Positions 19,256-28,528 of a stretch of DNA of 64,000 nt are shown here, in pieces (the first letter of the stretch is position 1; each line of letters begins with the position of its first letter). The DNA comes from Sulfurimonas marina (lineage in GTDB: Bacteria; Campylobacterota; Campylobacteria; Campylobacterales; Sulfurimonadaceae), in contig NZ_CP041165.1 in the NCBI RefSeq assembly GCF_014905095.1, positions 1,674,001 to 1,738,000 of the forward strand, in the 5' to 3' direction. Under the pieces are notes generated by a model. It searched no databases. It was not told where the DNA came from and saw only the letters and a program-made list of their open reading frames with translations. The translations under genes and the position numbers were made by a program.

Positions 19256-20053
19256 TTGATTACTAAAACACAAATAGATAATTTCATAGAGAAGATCCCC
19301 CCGTCTCCTCAGGTTTTAAAACAAACGGTAGCTATTCTTAATCAAGGGGAATTAAGCAAAGCGGCTAAAGTAGCATCTCAAGATGCAGCAATGAGCAGTT
19401 ATCTCAAAAATATTGTCAACAAACCTATCTATGGCTTTAGACAAGAGGTAAAAGACATATCTCAAATCTTTGGTATTTTAGGGCTATCAGGTTCCCAACA
19501 AGCTGTATATAACTATATGATAAGTTTACTCAGCCCTGCAAAATGGTCACTTTTTAAACTCAACTCACACACTTTTTACGAACTCCAGGCAATACTTACT
19601 ACAAACTGGCAAAAGATTTTAAAACACCTCAATATTGAAAATAAAGATATTGAATCTGCAATCACTCTGCTTCCTGCAAGTATTATCGTTGCAGATGCAC
19701 TTTTTGGGGAAAAGTTAGATGATGTAAATCTTTTAAGAAGTGCAAACGCGATAGATTACAACACTATTTTAGAGAGATTATGTAAGATGGATCTTTTCGA
19801 TATTTGTGAAGAGATCGCAAAAAAATGGGAGATGGATGAAGTTACTTCAAATATTGTCCAATGTGCATCGGGAGTTAAACCTTCAGAAGATGAACAGATC
19901 AACCTACTTGGTAAATGGATGCATCTGCTTCTATTTTACACTTTATCTAAACCGGAATTTATAGAAGCCACACTCAATGATTTCGTCGACTTTCAGATCG
20001 ACTTTGTTGAAGATATCTATCCCGACTTTATTACTTTAATGGATGTACAATAA
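19256..20053 (+). CDS. HDOD-domain protein
   Basis: A 265-residue protein whose first 210 residues match the HDOD output domain (IPPSPQVLKQTVAILNQGELSKAAKVASQDAAMSSYLKNIVNKP, then IFGILGLSGSQQAVYNYM). HDOD lacks the HD catalytic pair, so it is a binding or signalling module, often tied to motility and c-di-GMP pathways. The start is TTG at 19256, with a weak ribosome site. It overlaps the next gene by one base (TAATG), so the two products probably work together. Confidence 0.8.
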   Translation: MITKTQIDNFIEKIPPSPQVLKQTVAILNQGELSKAAKVASQDAAMSSYLKNIVNKPIYGFRQEVKDISQIFGILGLSGSQQAVYNYMISLLSPAKWSLFKLNSHTFYELQAILTTNWQKILKHLNIENKDIESAITLLPASIIVADALFGEKLDDVNLLRSANAIDYNTILERLCKMDLFDICEEIAKKWEMDEVTSNIVQCASGVKPSEDEQINLLGKWMHLLLFYTLSKPEFIEATLNDFVDFQIDFVEDIYPDFITLMDVQ

Positions 20054-21447
20054 TGAGAGCAGTTGTAAAAAACGGGATAGGAGTATTCCATCCCCAAGGT
20101 TTTTTAGACGGGAATGCAGTAACTTCTCTACTGAGTGTAGAAGATATTGAGGCTACACTAAAATTAAATGTAGAGATGGTTTTAGTATCGCTAAAAAAAG
20201 TGATCTTTTTTAATAGAAACGGTTTAGACGCTTTTGTAAAAATGTTTCAAAAAGTAAGAAGTGAAAACCAAAGTATGGTAGGTTTTTGTGACTATGATCC
20301 TAAAAAATATGAAGCGATAATGAAGTTTTATTCCGACGGTCTAAACTTTTCACTCTTTCAAACACTAGAAATTGCCGAACTATTGACCTCTAGCTTTAGA
20401 AATCAACAAAAGAATGTACTTCTTTTTAGTGACGATAAATCACAACGTGCAGCTATGGCTATAGAACTCCACGACAATGGGCATAACCCGATAATTGCAC
20501 AAACGCAAGAGGAGTTTGATGAAAAATCTAAAGCAAAAGATTCTTACGATCTTATTATTGAAAATACATATCTCGGACAGATGGGACAAAAGGTCGCAAC
20601 TCGTGTTACCGGTAATGCCATCATCTATACGGTAAGTTCATTTTTAGATGCAGAGATCGGGACTACCTTTAATATAGCCTACCATAATAACTCTCTGCAA
20701 ATTGGGTTTAGACTCTTTATATTTGATGCCTATAAAGTTGTCAGTATGAATATTCATGCCCTAAACTTTTTCTCTAAACTCGCTTCTTCAGCAGCTGAGT
20801 TTAATGCTACTATCTGTTTTGTGGGAATGACTTTTGATAAAACTCCAAAAGAGTTTAAAGAGACACTTGAAGATGCAGGTATCATGTTTTTTAATCAGAT
20901 GGATGATATTTTACAAAACAAAGAGTTATTAAACGATCTGGGTGCAAGTAGTGCAGCTGCTACAAAAAATAAACGTGCCCTTACTAAACAAGTAGTTAGC
21001 GAACTGCCAAACTTCATTGATGCATCCGTTGCAACTATTGAGATGATGACAAATGCGCAAGCAGTGAAAAAAAATGCCAAAGTTGACAAAATTATTATCA
21101 AAGAGAAACAGGGTAAAGTTGCAAGTTCTATCGGATTTTACGGAGATATAGACGGAATGGTAATCTTAGTATTTCCTCTGAGTATTGCACAAAAAGCTTG
21201 TGAGCTTCTTATCGGCGAAGAGACCCACGATAAAGAACTTATCTTAGATACACTTGCAGAACTTGTAAATATTGTAGGCGGTAAGATTAAAACTTTACTT
21301 GCTGATGAGAATATCAGTGTAGATATTACATTACCTAGAACCTATCCGGATATTGATTCACTCCTAGAAATTACACAAGGAAGAAGTGCCGTAGAAGTTG
21401 ATCTCGCCTTTAGTAATGACAGGTTTTTATTTTTCTTAACAAGATAA
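20053..21447 (+). CDS. STAS domain + receiver-like middle + CheX-type C-terminal domain protein
   Basis: Three parts in 464 residues: an amino-terminal STAS-like domain (1-115, GIGVFHPQGFLDGNAVTSL), a middle part (about 120-225) that looks like a degenerate response-regulator receiver (NVLLFSDDKSQRAAMAIELHDNGH) followed by a linker, and a C-terminal CheC/CheX-type domain (about 345-460) with LAELVNIVGGKIKTLL, which keeps the E..N pair of CheX phosphatases. It may remove phosphate from a CheY-like protein. Coupled to the HDOD gene. Domain assignment of the middle part is weak. Confidence 0.65.
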   Translation: MRAVVKNGIGVFHPQGFLDGNAVTSLLSVEDIEATLKLNVEMVLVSLKKVIFFNRNGLDAFVKMFQKVRSENQSMVGFCDYDPKKYEAIMKFYSDGLNFSLFQTLEIAELLTSSFRNQQKNVLLFSDDKSQRAAMAIELHDNGHNPIIAQTQEEFDEKSKAKDSYDLIIENTYLGQMGQKVATRVTGNAIIYTVSSFLDAEIGTTFNIAYHNNSLQIGFRLFIFDAYKVVSMNIHALNFFSKLASSAAEFNATICFVGMTFDKTPKEFKETLEDAGIMFFNQMDDILQNKELLNDLGASSAAATKNKRALTKQVVSELPNFIDASVATIEMMTNAQAVKKNAKVDKIIIKEKQGKVASSIGFYGDIDGMVILVFPLSIAQKACELLIGEETHDKELILDTLAELVNIVGGKIKTLLADENISVDITLPRTYPDIDSLLEITQGRSAVEVDLAFSNDRFLFFLTR

Positions 21448-21495
21448 AAGCTATTTTCATCTATAATTTCGTAACTTATTAATATGGATTTTATA

Positions 21496-22140
21496 ATGAT
21501 GCAAGTAGCTCCAAGTATTTTGTCTGCCGATTTTGGTAATCTCGCTCGTGACGTGCAAGAGATTTGTGAAGGTGGTTGTGACCTAGTTCACGTTGATGTA
21601 ATGGATGGACATTTTGTTCCAAACCTAACAATCGGCCCTGTTGTTGTAGAGGCTGTTGCAAAAGCTGCGACGAAACCACTTGATGTTCACTTAATGGTAG
21701 AGAACAATACTTTTTTTGTTGAGCTGTTTGCTCCTTTAAAACCTGAGTATATCTCTTTTCATATCGAAGAGGAGAAACACCCTCACAGACTTATTCAAAA
21801 GATCAGAAGTTACGGGATTAAACCTGCTATTGTTTTAAACCCTCATACACCACCTGAATCTATCGAATTTTTATTACAAGACTTAGATATGGTTTTACTT
21901 ATGAGTGTAAACCCTGGATTTGGCGGACAAAGCTTTATCGATACTGTTATTCCAAAAGCTGCACGTCTAAAAGAGATGCGTGATCGTATCAATCCTAACT
22001 GTCTGATCGAAGTTGACGGCGGTGTAAGTGATAAAAATGTACAGACACTAAAAGATGCAGGTGTAGATGTTGTTGTTGCAGGAAGCTATGTGTTTAAACA
22101 TGAAAACAGAGCTGAAGCTATCAAGAGTTTACAAGTTTAA
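21496..22140 (+). CDS. rpe: Ribulose-phosphate 3-epimerase
   Basis: Interconverts ribulose 5-phosphate and xylulose 5-phosphate. TIM-barrel motifs are complete: APSILSADFGNL, VHVDVMDGHFVPNLTIGP, LDVHLMVEN, MSVNPGFGGQSF, EVDGGVSDKN. Metal and catalytic His/Asp residues are within these. The start is uncertain: two adjacent ATGs (21496, 21499) fit the family; an ATG at 21484 would add MDFI. No good ribosome site separates them. Confidence 0.95.
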   Translation: MMQVAPSILSADFGNLARDVQEICEGGCDLVHVDVMDGHFVPNLTIGPVVVEAVAKAATKPLDVHLMVENNTFFVELFAPLKPEYISFHIEEEKHPHRLIQKIRSYGIKPAIVLNPHTPPESIEFLLQDLDMVLLMSVNPGFGGQSFIDTVIPKAARLKEMRDRINPNCLIEVDGGVSDKNVQTLKDAGVDVVVAGSYVFKHENRAEAIKSLQV

Positions 22141-22152
22141 AAGTTTCCGATT

Positions 22153-22746
22153 ATGGCAATGCGTACAAAAATCTGTGGAATAACTTCAGTTGAAGATGCA
22201 ATGAATGCGATCGAAGCCGGAGCGAATGCTCTTGGTTTTGTATTTTATGAAAAATCTCCAAGATATCTCACAATCACACAGGCACAAGAGATTATTAAGC
22301 AACTTCCCCCTTTTGTAGAAAAAGTAGCACTTTTTGTAAATGTTTCACCAAAAGAAGTAAATGATACTTGTAAAAAAGTTGGCGCTACACTTGCCCAACT
22401 TCATTTCGAAGTAGATGAAGATTTTTGTGCACAGTTAGAAATTCCTCATATTAAAGTTGTTCGAGCTAAAAATAAAGAGGATATATCTCAGTTTTCTGAA
22501 GAATACAGACTTGTTGATGCATACTGTGAAGCGTATGGCGGCGCAGGAAAAAGAATTAATATAGAATGGTTTGATGGAGTTGACTGTTCTAAGATTATCC
22601 TTGCCGGAGGACTTGATCCAGACAATGTAGCATCACTCAAAAAGTACGGTTTTTATGGGGTAGATGTTAGCAGTGGTGTTGAAATTAGCCATGGTAAAAA
22701 AGATCCAAATAAAGTGAAAGAGTTTATCAAAAATGCTACGACATAA
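22153..22746 (+). CDS. trpF: Phosphoribosylanthranilate isomerase
   Basis: Third step of tryptophan synthesis from anthranilate. Begins MAMRTKICGITSVEDA with the catalytic Cys in KICGI and has GFVFYEKSPRY, the LAGGLDPDNV motif and GVDVSSGVE phosphate-binding end. 197 residues, normal. It lies 12 bases after rpe and overlaps the exonuclease gene by 14 bases; no other trp gene is nearby. Confidence 0.95.
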   Translation: MAMRTKICGITSVEDAMNAIEAGANALGFVFYEKSPRYLTITQAQEIIKQLPPFVEKVALFVNVSPKEVNDTCKKVGATLAQLHFEVDEDFCAQLEIPHIKVVRAKNKEDISQFSEEYRLVDAYCEAYGGAGKRINIEWFDGVDCSKIILAGGLDPDNVASLKKYGFYGVDVSSGVEISHGKKDPNKVKEFIKNATT

Positions 22747-23527
22747 TATCTGTCTTGACGATAAAAGTATCTCAAGACTCTCAACAAGAGGTTTATCTCT
22801 TAAAACATTAAAAGATCAACTTAACGATGAGCTAGATACATCACTAGAGCTTTTTAAACTCCAAGGTTTGAACATTGTAAAGCATGAAGGATATTTCTAC
22901 TTTGACACACGTTTCATACCTATTGAGGAAGCGGAGTTTTGTATCGTAGATATTGAGACAAACGGTTCTAAAATTGAGAAACATCAAATAATTGAAATAG
23001 CAGCTGTAAAAGTGCTAAACAATAAAATCATAGACAAGTTTGAATCTTTGGTATATGTAGAGCAGATCAACCCTGCAATCACTGAAATCACAGGGATAAA
23101 AGCAGAAGATACAAAAGATGCTCCACAACTTCACAAAGTTTTAGAAGAGTTTCGTATCTTTTTAGGTGATGCTATATTTGTAGCACATGACGTAAAGTTT
23201 GATTATATGTTTATCTCTAAGAGTATGGAGAAGATAGGACTGCCACCACTACTGAACCGTTCACTCTGCTCACTAGCACTTGCAGAAAGAACAATCGTTT
23301 CATATAGATACGCTCTCTCATATTTAAATGATTCCCTTAACCTCAATCCAAATGCACAGCACCATAGAGCTATGAGCGATGTCCTCACTACATACGGACT
23401 ATTTTTATTATCGTTAGAGAAACTGGATGAAAATATAAAAAATGTGGAAGATTTGATAAATTTTTCGAAAGAAGCTAAAAGGCTCAAACGTCCGAAGTTT
23501 GACCCTTTGGCTAAAAAAGAGGAGTAA
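22733..23527 (+). CDS. DnaQ-type 3'-5' exonuclease
   Basis: A 264-residue DEDDh exonuclease. ExoI motif is IVDIETNG (about 71-78), ExoII VAHDVKFDYMFI (about 149-160), ExoIII HHRAMSDVLTTYGL (about 204-217), so the four acidic residues and the catalytic His are in place. The amino-terminal 65 residues are an extra segment. It could be the proofreading subunit or a stand-alone exonuclease of the DnaQ family; the sequence does not decide this. Convergent with accA, both stops lying in one palindrome. Confidence 0.85.
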   Translation: MLRHNICLDDKSISRLSTRGLSLKTLKDQLNDELDTSLELFKLQGLNIVKHEGYFYFDTRFIPIEEAEFCIVDIETNGSKIEKHQIIEIAAVKVLNNKIIDKFESLVYVEQINPAITEITGIKAEDTKDAPQLHKVLEEFRIFLGDAIFVAHDVKFDYMFISKSMEKIGLPPLLNRSLCSLALAERTIVSYRYALSYLNDSLNLNPNAQHHRAMSDVLTTYGLFLLSLEKLDENIKNVEDLINFSKEAKRLKRPKFDPLAKKEE

Positions 23528-23540
23528 TTTTAAATTACTC
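23522..23540. terminator. Palindrome holding both stop codons of two convergent genes
   Basis: GAGTAATTT-T-AAATTACTC is a perfect nine-base inverted repeat around one base. The exonuclease TAA lies in the left arm and the accA stop (TTA on plus) in the right arm. AT-rich and without a separate T run, so it is at most a weak bidirectional terminator. Confidence 0.4.
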
Positions 23541-24470
23541 TGCGAAAGCACCCGGTTTTACAAGTTTATTGTAACGAGCTTCCATACGCTCTTCTTCACT
23601 CATAGATTTTAAATCTTTAAGAGACTCTAGAACATAATCAGCGATTGCTGTTGCAGCCGCTTCTTTTTCACGGTGAGCACCGATTAAAGGTTCATTAATA
23701 ATATCATCGATTAAATCAAGCTCTTTAAGGTCTGCAGCAATAATTTTCATAGCATTTGTTGCAGCTTCAACTTTTGCAGGATCGTTCCATAAAATTGCCG
23801 AACAACCCTCTGGTGAGATAACGCTAAATACAGAGTAACGCATCATAGCAAATTTATCTGCAACACCAATTGCAAGAGCACCACCCGAACCACCTTCACC
23901 GATTACGATAGAGATAGTAGGTACTTTTAATTCAGCAAATTCTAAAAGGTTTCTAGCGATTGCTTCAGACTGGTTACGTTCTTCTGCTCCAATTCCTGGA
24001 TATGCACCCGGAGTGTCTACTAGCATTACGATAGGCATACCGAATTTTTCAGCTAGTTTTGCAGCACGTAAAGCTTTACGATACCCTTCAGGGTGTGGCA
24101 TACCAAAGTTACGTTTTAACTTGTTTTTTGTACCACGCCCTTTTTGTTCACCGATAACCATAACTTTTTCGTCACCGATGTACCCCATATAACAGATAAT
24201 TGCAGCGTCATCACGGAAGTGTCTATCCCCGTGGATCTCATACTTATCTCTTACAATTAAATTAATATAATCAAGTGCATATGGGCGATCTAGGTGACGA
24301 GCTAGTTGTAATTTTTGAAAATCAGTAAGATTCCCATAAATTTTTTCAACTTCACTCTCTAGATTTGCCTGTAACTTTTCAACTGCTGCATAGTCATGAC
24401 GAACTTGTGCAGAGATGATATCCTCTTGAATGAACTTGATTTTGTGTTCAAAGTCTAAGTATGTTGCCAC
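23535..24470 (-). CDS. accA: Acetyl-CoA carboxylase carboxyltransferase subunit alpha
   Basis: Transfers CO2 from carboxybiotin to acetyl-CoA with AccD. The 311 residues have [74 protein letters not shown] and [15 protein letters not shown], all family motifs. Start is a GTG at 24470 with AAGGAAAT upstream. Last gene of the fabG-acpP-fabF-accA cluster. Confidence 0.97.
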   Translation of the reverse strand: MATYLDFEHKIKFIQEDIISAQVRHDYAAVEKLQANLESEVEKIYGNLTDFQKLQLARHLDRPYALDYINLIVRDKYEIHGDRHFRDDAAIICYMGYIGDEKVMVIGEQKGRGTKNKLKRNFGMPHPEGYRKALRAAKLAEKFGMPIVMLVDTPGAYPGIGAEERNQSEAIARNLLEFAELKVPTISIVIGEGGSGGALAIGVADKFAMMRYSVFSVISPEGCSAILWNDPAKVEAATNAMKIIAADLKELDLIDDIINEPLIGAHREKEAAATAIADYVLESLKDLKSMSEEERMEARYNKLVKPGAFAE

Positions 24471-24486
24471 ATTATTTCCTTATCGT

Positions 24487-25704
24487 TTATATCTTTTTGA
24501 AGATAAGAACGCCGTTCGTTCCACCAAATCCAAAAGAGTTAGACATAACTACATTTAGTTCAGCTTTTCTTGCACCTTCAGTAACGTAATCTAAATCACA
24601 GTTTTCATCCGGTGTTTCATAGTTAATAGTTGGAGGGATAATACCATCTCTCATAGCCATTAAACATGTAACTGCTTCAATACCACCTGCAGCACCTAAA
24701 CAGTGACCGATTTGCCCTTTAATTGAACTCATTGGAGGACAATTTTCTTTTCCGCCAAGAAGCTCTTTAACAGCTGCAGTTTCGTTTTTATCGTTGATCG
24801 GTGTTGAAGTACCGTGTGCATTTACATAGTCAACTTTTGGACGACCAGCCATCTCGTATGCTGCTTTCATAGCACGTGCCGGACCATCAAGACTTGGAGT
24901 AGTAATGTGGTTAGCATCTCCACTTTCACCAAACCCGATAATCTCACCATAAATTTTAGCACCACGAGCGACTGCCATATCATACTCTTCAAGAATAAGA
25001 GCAGCAGCACCTTCACCCATTACGAAACCGTCACGACCGGCATCAAACGGACGAGAAGCATGTTTTGGATCGTCATTTCTAGTTGAAAGTGCTTTCATAG
25101 CAGCAAATCCACCAACACCTACACCAGTAATTGCAGACTCAGCTGAAACAACTAACATTCTGTCAGCACCGTTACACATAATAGTTTTACAAGCTTCACT
25201 TACTGCGTGAGTACCAGCTGCACAAGCAGTTACAGAAGAAAGGTTAGGACCTTGAACGCCGTGTTCAATAGAAACGAATCCACCAAGCATGTTTACAAGT
25301 GCTCCAGGGATAAAGAACGGAGAAATTCTTCTAGCACCACGTGTCTCTAAAATTACAGAGTTTTTCTCGATTGATGGAAGACCACCGATACCACTACCAG
25401 CTGAAATACCGAATCTTGTTTTATCAATATCATCACCGAATGCCGCATCTTCCATAGCTTCAGCAGCAGCTTTTAAACCAAAGTGAATAAATCTATCAGC
25501 TTTTTTCACCTCTTTTGGAGGCATAACAGTTGATGGATCAAAATCTTTTACTTCACCTGCAATTTTTACAGAAAAGTTTTCCGGGTCAAAAATAGTAATA
25601 GTGTCAATACCACATGCACCATCACAAATTGCTTTAAATGAACTCTCTTTGTCATTTCCAACAGAGTTAATCATACCTAACCCAGTTACTACCACTCTTC
25701 TCAT
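24487..25704 (-). CDS. fabF: 3-oxoacyl-ACP synthase II
   Basis: Elongating condensing enzyme of type II fatty acid synthesis. The catalytic triad is visible: Cys in SSVTACAAGTHA (near 162), His in NAHGTSTPINDKNE (near 301) and His in GQIGHCLGAAGGIEA (near 338). 405 residues, ending SNSFGFGGTNGVLIFKK. Follows acpP after a 120-base gap containing a hairpin. Confidence 0.97.
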   Translation of the reverse strand: MRRVVVTGLGMINSVGNDKESSFKAICDGACGIDTITIFDPENFSVKIAGEVKDFDPSTVMPPKEVKKADRFIHFGLKAAAEAMEDAAFGDDIDKTRFGISAGSGIGGLPSIEKNSVILETRGARRISPFFIPGALVNMLGGFVSIEHGVQGPNLSSVTACAAGTHAVSEACKTIMCNGADRMLVVSAESAITGVGVGGFAAMKALSTRNDDPKHASRPFDAGRDGFVMGEGAAALILEEYDMAVARGAKIYGEIIGFGESGDANHITTPSLDGPARAMKAAYEMAGRPKVDYVNAHGTSTPINDKNETAAVKELLGGKENCPPMSSIKGQIGHCLGAAGGIEAVTCLMAMRDGIIPPTINYETPDENCDLDYVTEGARKAELNVVMSNSFGFGGTNGVLIFKKI

Positions 25705-25782
25705 TAAATATCTCCGTAATATAAATTAAATATTTTTATAAACTAACTATAAAAATTAATTGGTAAAAATACTTCAAATTTT

Positions 25783-25807
25783 TATAAAAGGGGCAAACCC
25801 TTTTATA
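25783..25807. terminator. Hairpin between acpP and fabF
   Basis: TATAAAAGGG-GCAAA-CCCTTTTATA: a perfect ten-base stem with a five-base loop in the acpP-fabF gap. No clear T run follows on the minus strand, so it may act as a partial terminator or stabilise the 3' end of the acpP transcript, which would help explain high ACP relative to FabF. The structure is seen; the role is inference. Confidence 0.5.
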
Positions 25808-25824
25808 ATAAAAACTAATTTTTC

Positions 25825-26055
25825 TTAGTTTTTGCTCTCAATGTAAGCAACTACATCAGCAACAGTTTGAATTTTTTCAGCTTCATCATCTGGAATTTCG
25901 ATATCGAATTTCTCTTCTAGAGCCATTACTAGTTCAACAACGTCAAGGCTATCAGCACCTAAATCTTCAACGAATTTTGCGTCCTCTTTAACTTCATCAG
26001 CGCTTACGCTTAGTTGTTCAACTACTACTTCTTTAATATCATCTAAAAGTGCCAT
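25825..26055 (-). CDS. acpP: Acyl carrier protein
   Basis: Carries acyl chains on phosphopantetheine. The 76 residues are acidic and helical, with the attachment Ser36 in [10 protein letters not shown]. Between fabG and fabF, the standard order. Own spacing of about 60 bases to fabG. Confidence 0.98.
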   Translation of the reverse strand: MALLDDIKEVVVEQLSVSADEVKEDAKFVEDLGADSLDVVELVMALEEKFDIEIPDDEAEKIQTVADVVAYIESKN

Positions 26056-26118
26056 TATAGCTCCTATATTTAAGTTTTAAAATCTCGTAATTATATCATA
26101 AATATCTTAGATAAAGAT

Positions 26119-26865
26119 TTATGCCATATTCATTCCGCCGTTAACTTTCAGCGTTTCACCCGTAATGTACGATGCGTGATCAGATAGTAAAAATGCCACA
26201 GATTCAGCGATTTCTCTAGCTTCACCCATTCTCTGCATTGGAATTTTTTCATTAAGTGCTGCTTTTACATCGTCACTTAAAACTTCTGTCATTTCAGTTG
26301 AGATGAAACCAGGAGTAACAGTGTTATATCTAATTCCGCTTGTTGCAGCTTCTAATGCGAATGATTTTGTCATAGCAATAACTCCACCTTTACTTGCAGA
26401 GTAGTTTGTTTGACCTGCATTTCCAGTTTCACCCACGATTGAAGCGATATTTACAACTGAACCGAATTTTTTCTTTCTAGCCCCTTTGAAAAATTCACGA
26501 CATCCGATAAAACAAGATGTTAGGTTTGCATTGATTACAGACATAAAATCTTCTGTTTTCATACGAAGTGCAAGTTTATCGTTTGTAATACCTGCATTGT
26601 TTACTAAGTATGAAAGTTCTCCGTCGCTATCGATAATAGTTTTAATAGCATCAGTAAATGCAGCTTCATCACTTACGTCAAAACCGATAACTGCTGCAGA
26701 ACCGCCTGCTGCTTCGATCTCTTCTTTTACTTTATCAGCTGCTTCAGCGCCGCTTCTGTAGTTTACCCATACTTTTAAACCGAAACCTGCTAAAGTTTTT
26801 GCAACTTCAGCACCGATTCCACGACTTGAACCTGTAACTAATACATTTTTTCCACTAAATTTCAT
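26119..26865 (-). CDS. fabG: 3-oxoacyl-ACP reductase
   Basis: NADPH-dependent reduction in fatty acid elongation. Short-chain dehydrogenase with cofactor motif TGSSRGIG (11-18), NNAG (89-92) and catalytic Ser142, Tyr155 and Lys159 (NYSASKGG). 248 residues. First gene of the fab cluster, 104 bases after gpmI. Confidence 0.97.
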   Translation of the reverse strand: MKFSGKNVLVTGSSRGIGAEVAKTLAGFGLKVWVNYRSGAEAADKVKEEIEAAGGSAAVIGFDVSDEAAFTDAIKTIIDSDGELSYLVNNAGITNDKLALRMKTEDFMSVINANLTSCFIGCREFFKGARKKKFGSVVNIASIVGETGNAGQTNYSASKGGVIAMTKSFALEAATSGIRYNTVTPGFISTEMTEVLSDDVKAALNEKIPMQRMGEAREIAESVAFLLSDHASYITGETLKVNGGMNMA

Positions 26866-26900
26866 TAAAATTATTCTCCCTTTTCATTTAATTTACGATG

Positions 26901-26969
26901 TCGGAAGTAATTCCGCCATCTACGCCAACGCTATGTTCACTTCAGCAGTGAGCTCACGCAACTAGTTGC
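26901..26969. other. Cluster of short palindromes between gpmI and fabG
   Basis: The gap of about 100 bases holds three inverted repeats: CGGAA-GTAA-TTCCG near 26902-26915, the perfect palindrome GTGAGCTCAC at 26948-26957, and directly next to it GCAACTAGTTGC at 26958-26969, which touches the gpmI stop. It is more GC-rich than nearby gaps. On the minus strand a short frame ending SVGVDGGITSDIVN is readable here. It could be a small dispersed repeat, a processing site or a weak terminator. Confidence 0.35.
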
Positions 26970-28445
26970 TTAAACTAGTGAATGGTCCATCTCTGCCGGA
27001 ACTTCAAGCTCCATCAGTTTTAAAACAGTCGGTGCGATGTTATTTAAACCGCCAGATTCAACTTTACTTACACCTTCTGCTTCAACGAAACACCAAACTT
27101 TTCCAACTGTGTGGTTTGTAAGAATATTTCCTTCATCATCTTTCATCTCTTCACAGTTTCCATGATCAGATGTCAGTACAAATGCATACTCTTTATCTTT
27201 TGCTTTTGTAAAGATTTTGCCAAGTTCAGCATCAACTGCTTCAACAGCTTTAACAGCAGCATCGAAATCTCCCGTATGTCCAACCATGTCACCGTTTGCA
27301 AAGTTTACTACGATAAAGTCGTACTCTTCATCCATTGCTTTGAGAACTGCTTCACCCACTTCACGTGCGCTCATCTCAGGTTTCATATCATACGTTTTTA
27401 CGTTTGGTGATGGAATTAAGACACGAGTTTCGTTTGCGTACGGTTCATCGATTCCACCGTTTAGGAAAAATGTCACGTGTGCATATTTTTCTGTTTCTGC
27501 CGTATGTAGTTGACGAAGGTTATTGTTACTAATCACTTCTGCCAAAGTATTTTTCGGTGCTTCTTTTTTGAAAAGTACAGGATAAGTAAAACTTTTATCA
27601 TATTCTGTAATCGTAGCTAGATTAATATTGATAGCTTTTCTTTCAAATTCGCTAAACTCATTTGAAGCAAGAGCAGTTACCATTTCACGCATTCTATCAC
27701 TTCTAAAGTTGATAGTAAGAACAGCATCACCCTCTTCCATACCTTCGTAACCTTCAAAAGCAGTCGGTTCCATAAACTCATCTGTTTCACCTAATGAGTA
27801 CGAGTGTCCAACATACGCTTCAGGGTTCATTGAAGTTTTCGGTTCAGCATGTACGATTGCATCGTATCCGCGCTTAACTCTTTCCCATCTGTTATCTCTG
27901 TCCATTGAGTAAAAACGTCCAGAGATAGTTGCGATAGAGATATTATCGTTCAGATGTTCATTCACGATTTTAAGATATTTATTTGCCGATGTAGGAGATA
28001 CGTCTCTACCGTCTGTAATAAGGTGTAAAAATACTTTTTTCCCTGCTTTAGCCGCAATATCTGCTATTCCCATAAAGTGATCGATATGAGAGTGTACACC
28101 ACCGTCACTCATAAGCCCTATTAAATGTAATCTGTTAGAAGTTCCAAGAAGATTTACCAACTCTTCGTTGTGCTCTAAAGTTTGTTCTTCTAAAGCCAAA
28201 GAGATCTTTACCAAATCTTGGTATAAAATTCTTCCGCTTCCGATAGTCATATGTCCAACTTCAGAGTTCCCCATCTGACCTTCAGGTAAACCAACACTTA
28301 ACCCAAACGTATCGATTAAAGAGTGGGGAGTGTTTTCAAAAAGTTTGTCATATGTAGGTTTATTTGCGTGATAAAATGCATTACTCTCTGTTTTTGCACA
28401 GTAGCCAATCCCATCTGTAATCACTAAAACTGCTTTTTTACTCAA
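26970..28445 (-). CDS. gpmI: Cofactor-independent phosphoglycerate mutase
   Basis: Converts 3- and 2-phosphoglycerate using two Mn ions. The 491-residue alkaline-phosphatase-fold enzyme has the metal Asp in VLVITDGIGY (Asp11), the phosphorylated Ser61 in GQMGNSEVGHMTIG, LIGLMSDGGVHSH, ITDGRDVSP, GRFYSMDRDNRWERV and the C-terminal TSDHGNCE with NHTVG. Length slightly under the usual 510. Confidence 0.97.
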   Translation of the reverse strand: MSKKAVLVITDGIGYCAKTESNAFYHANKPTYDKLFENTPHSLIDTFGLSVGLPEGQMGNSEVGHMTIGSGRILYQDLVKISLALEEQTLEHNEELVNLLGTSNRLHLIGLMSDGGVHSHIDHFMGIADIAAKAGKKVFLHLITDGRDVSPTSANKYLKIVNEHLNDNISIATISGRFYSMDRDNRWERVKRGYDAIVHAEPKTSMNPEAYVGHSYSLGETDEFMEPTAFEGYEGMEEGDAVLTINFRSDRMREMVTALASNEFSEFERKAININLATITEYDKSFTYPVLFKKEAPKNTLAEVISNNNLRQLHTAETEKYAHVTFFLNGGIDEPYANETRVLIPSPNVKTYDMKPEMSAREVGEAVLKAMDEEYDFIVVNFANGDMVGHTGDFDAAVKAVEAVDAELGKIFTKAKDKEYAFVLTSDHGNCEEMKDDEGNILTNHTVGKVWCFVEAEGVSKVESGGLNNIAPTVLKLMELEVPAEMDHSLV

Positions 28446-28528
28446 TTTTATTCCTAGCTATAAAAATTTAACGTATTATACTATAATACCCTTTCATTTT
28501 TACAAACAAAGCTTAAACAGGACAAATA

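Noticed and set aside
25783-25807. Riboswitch (e.g. FapR-like or acyl-responsive element) before fabF
   Set aside because: Only a simple hairpin is visible; no known riboswitch core could be recognised.
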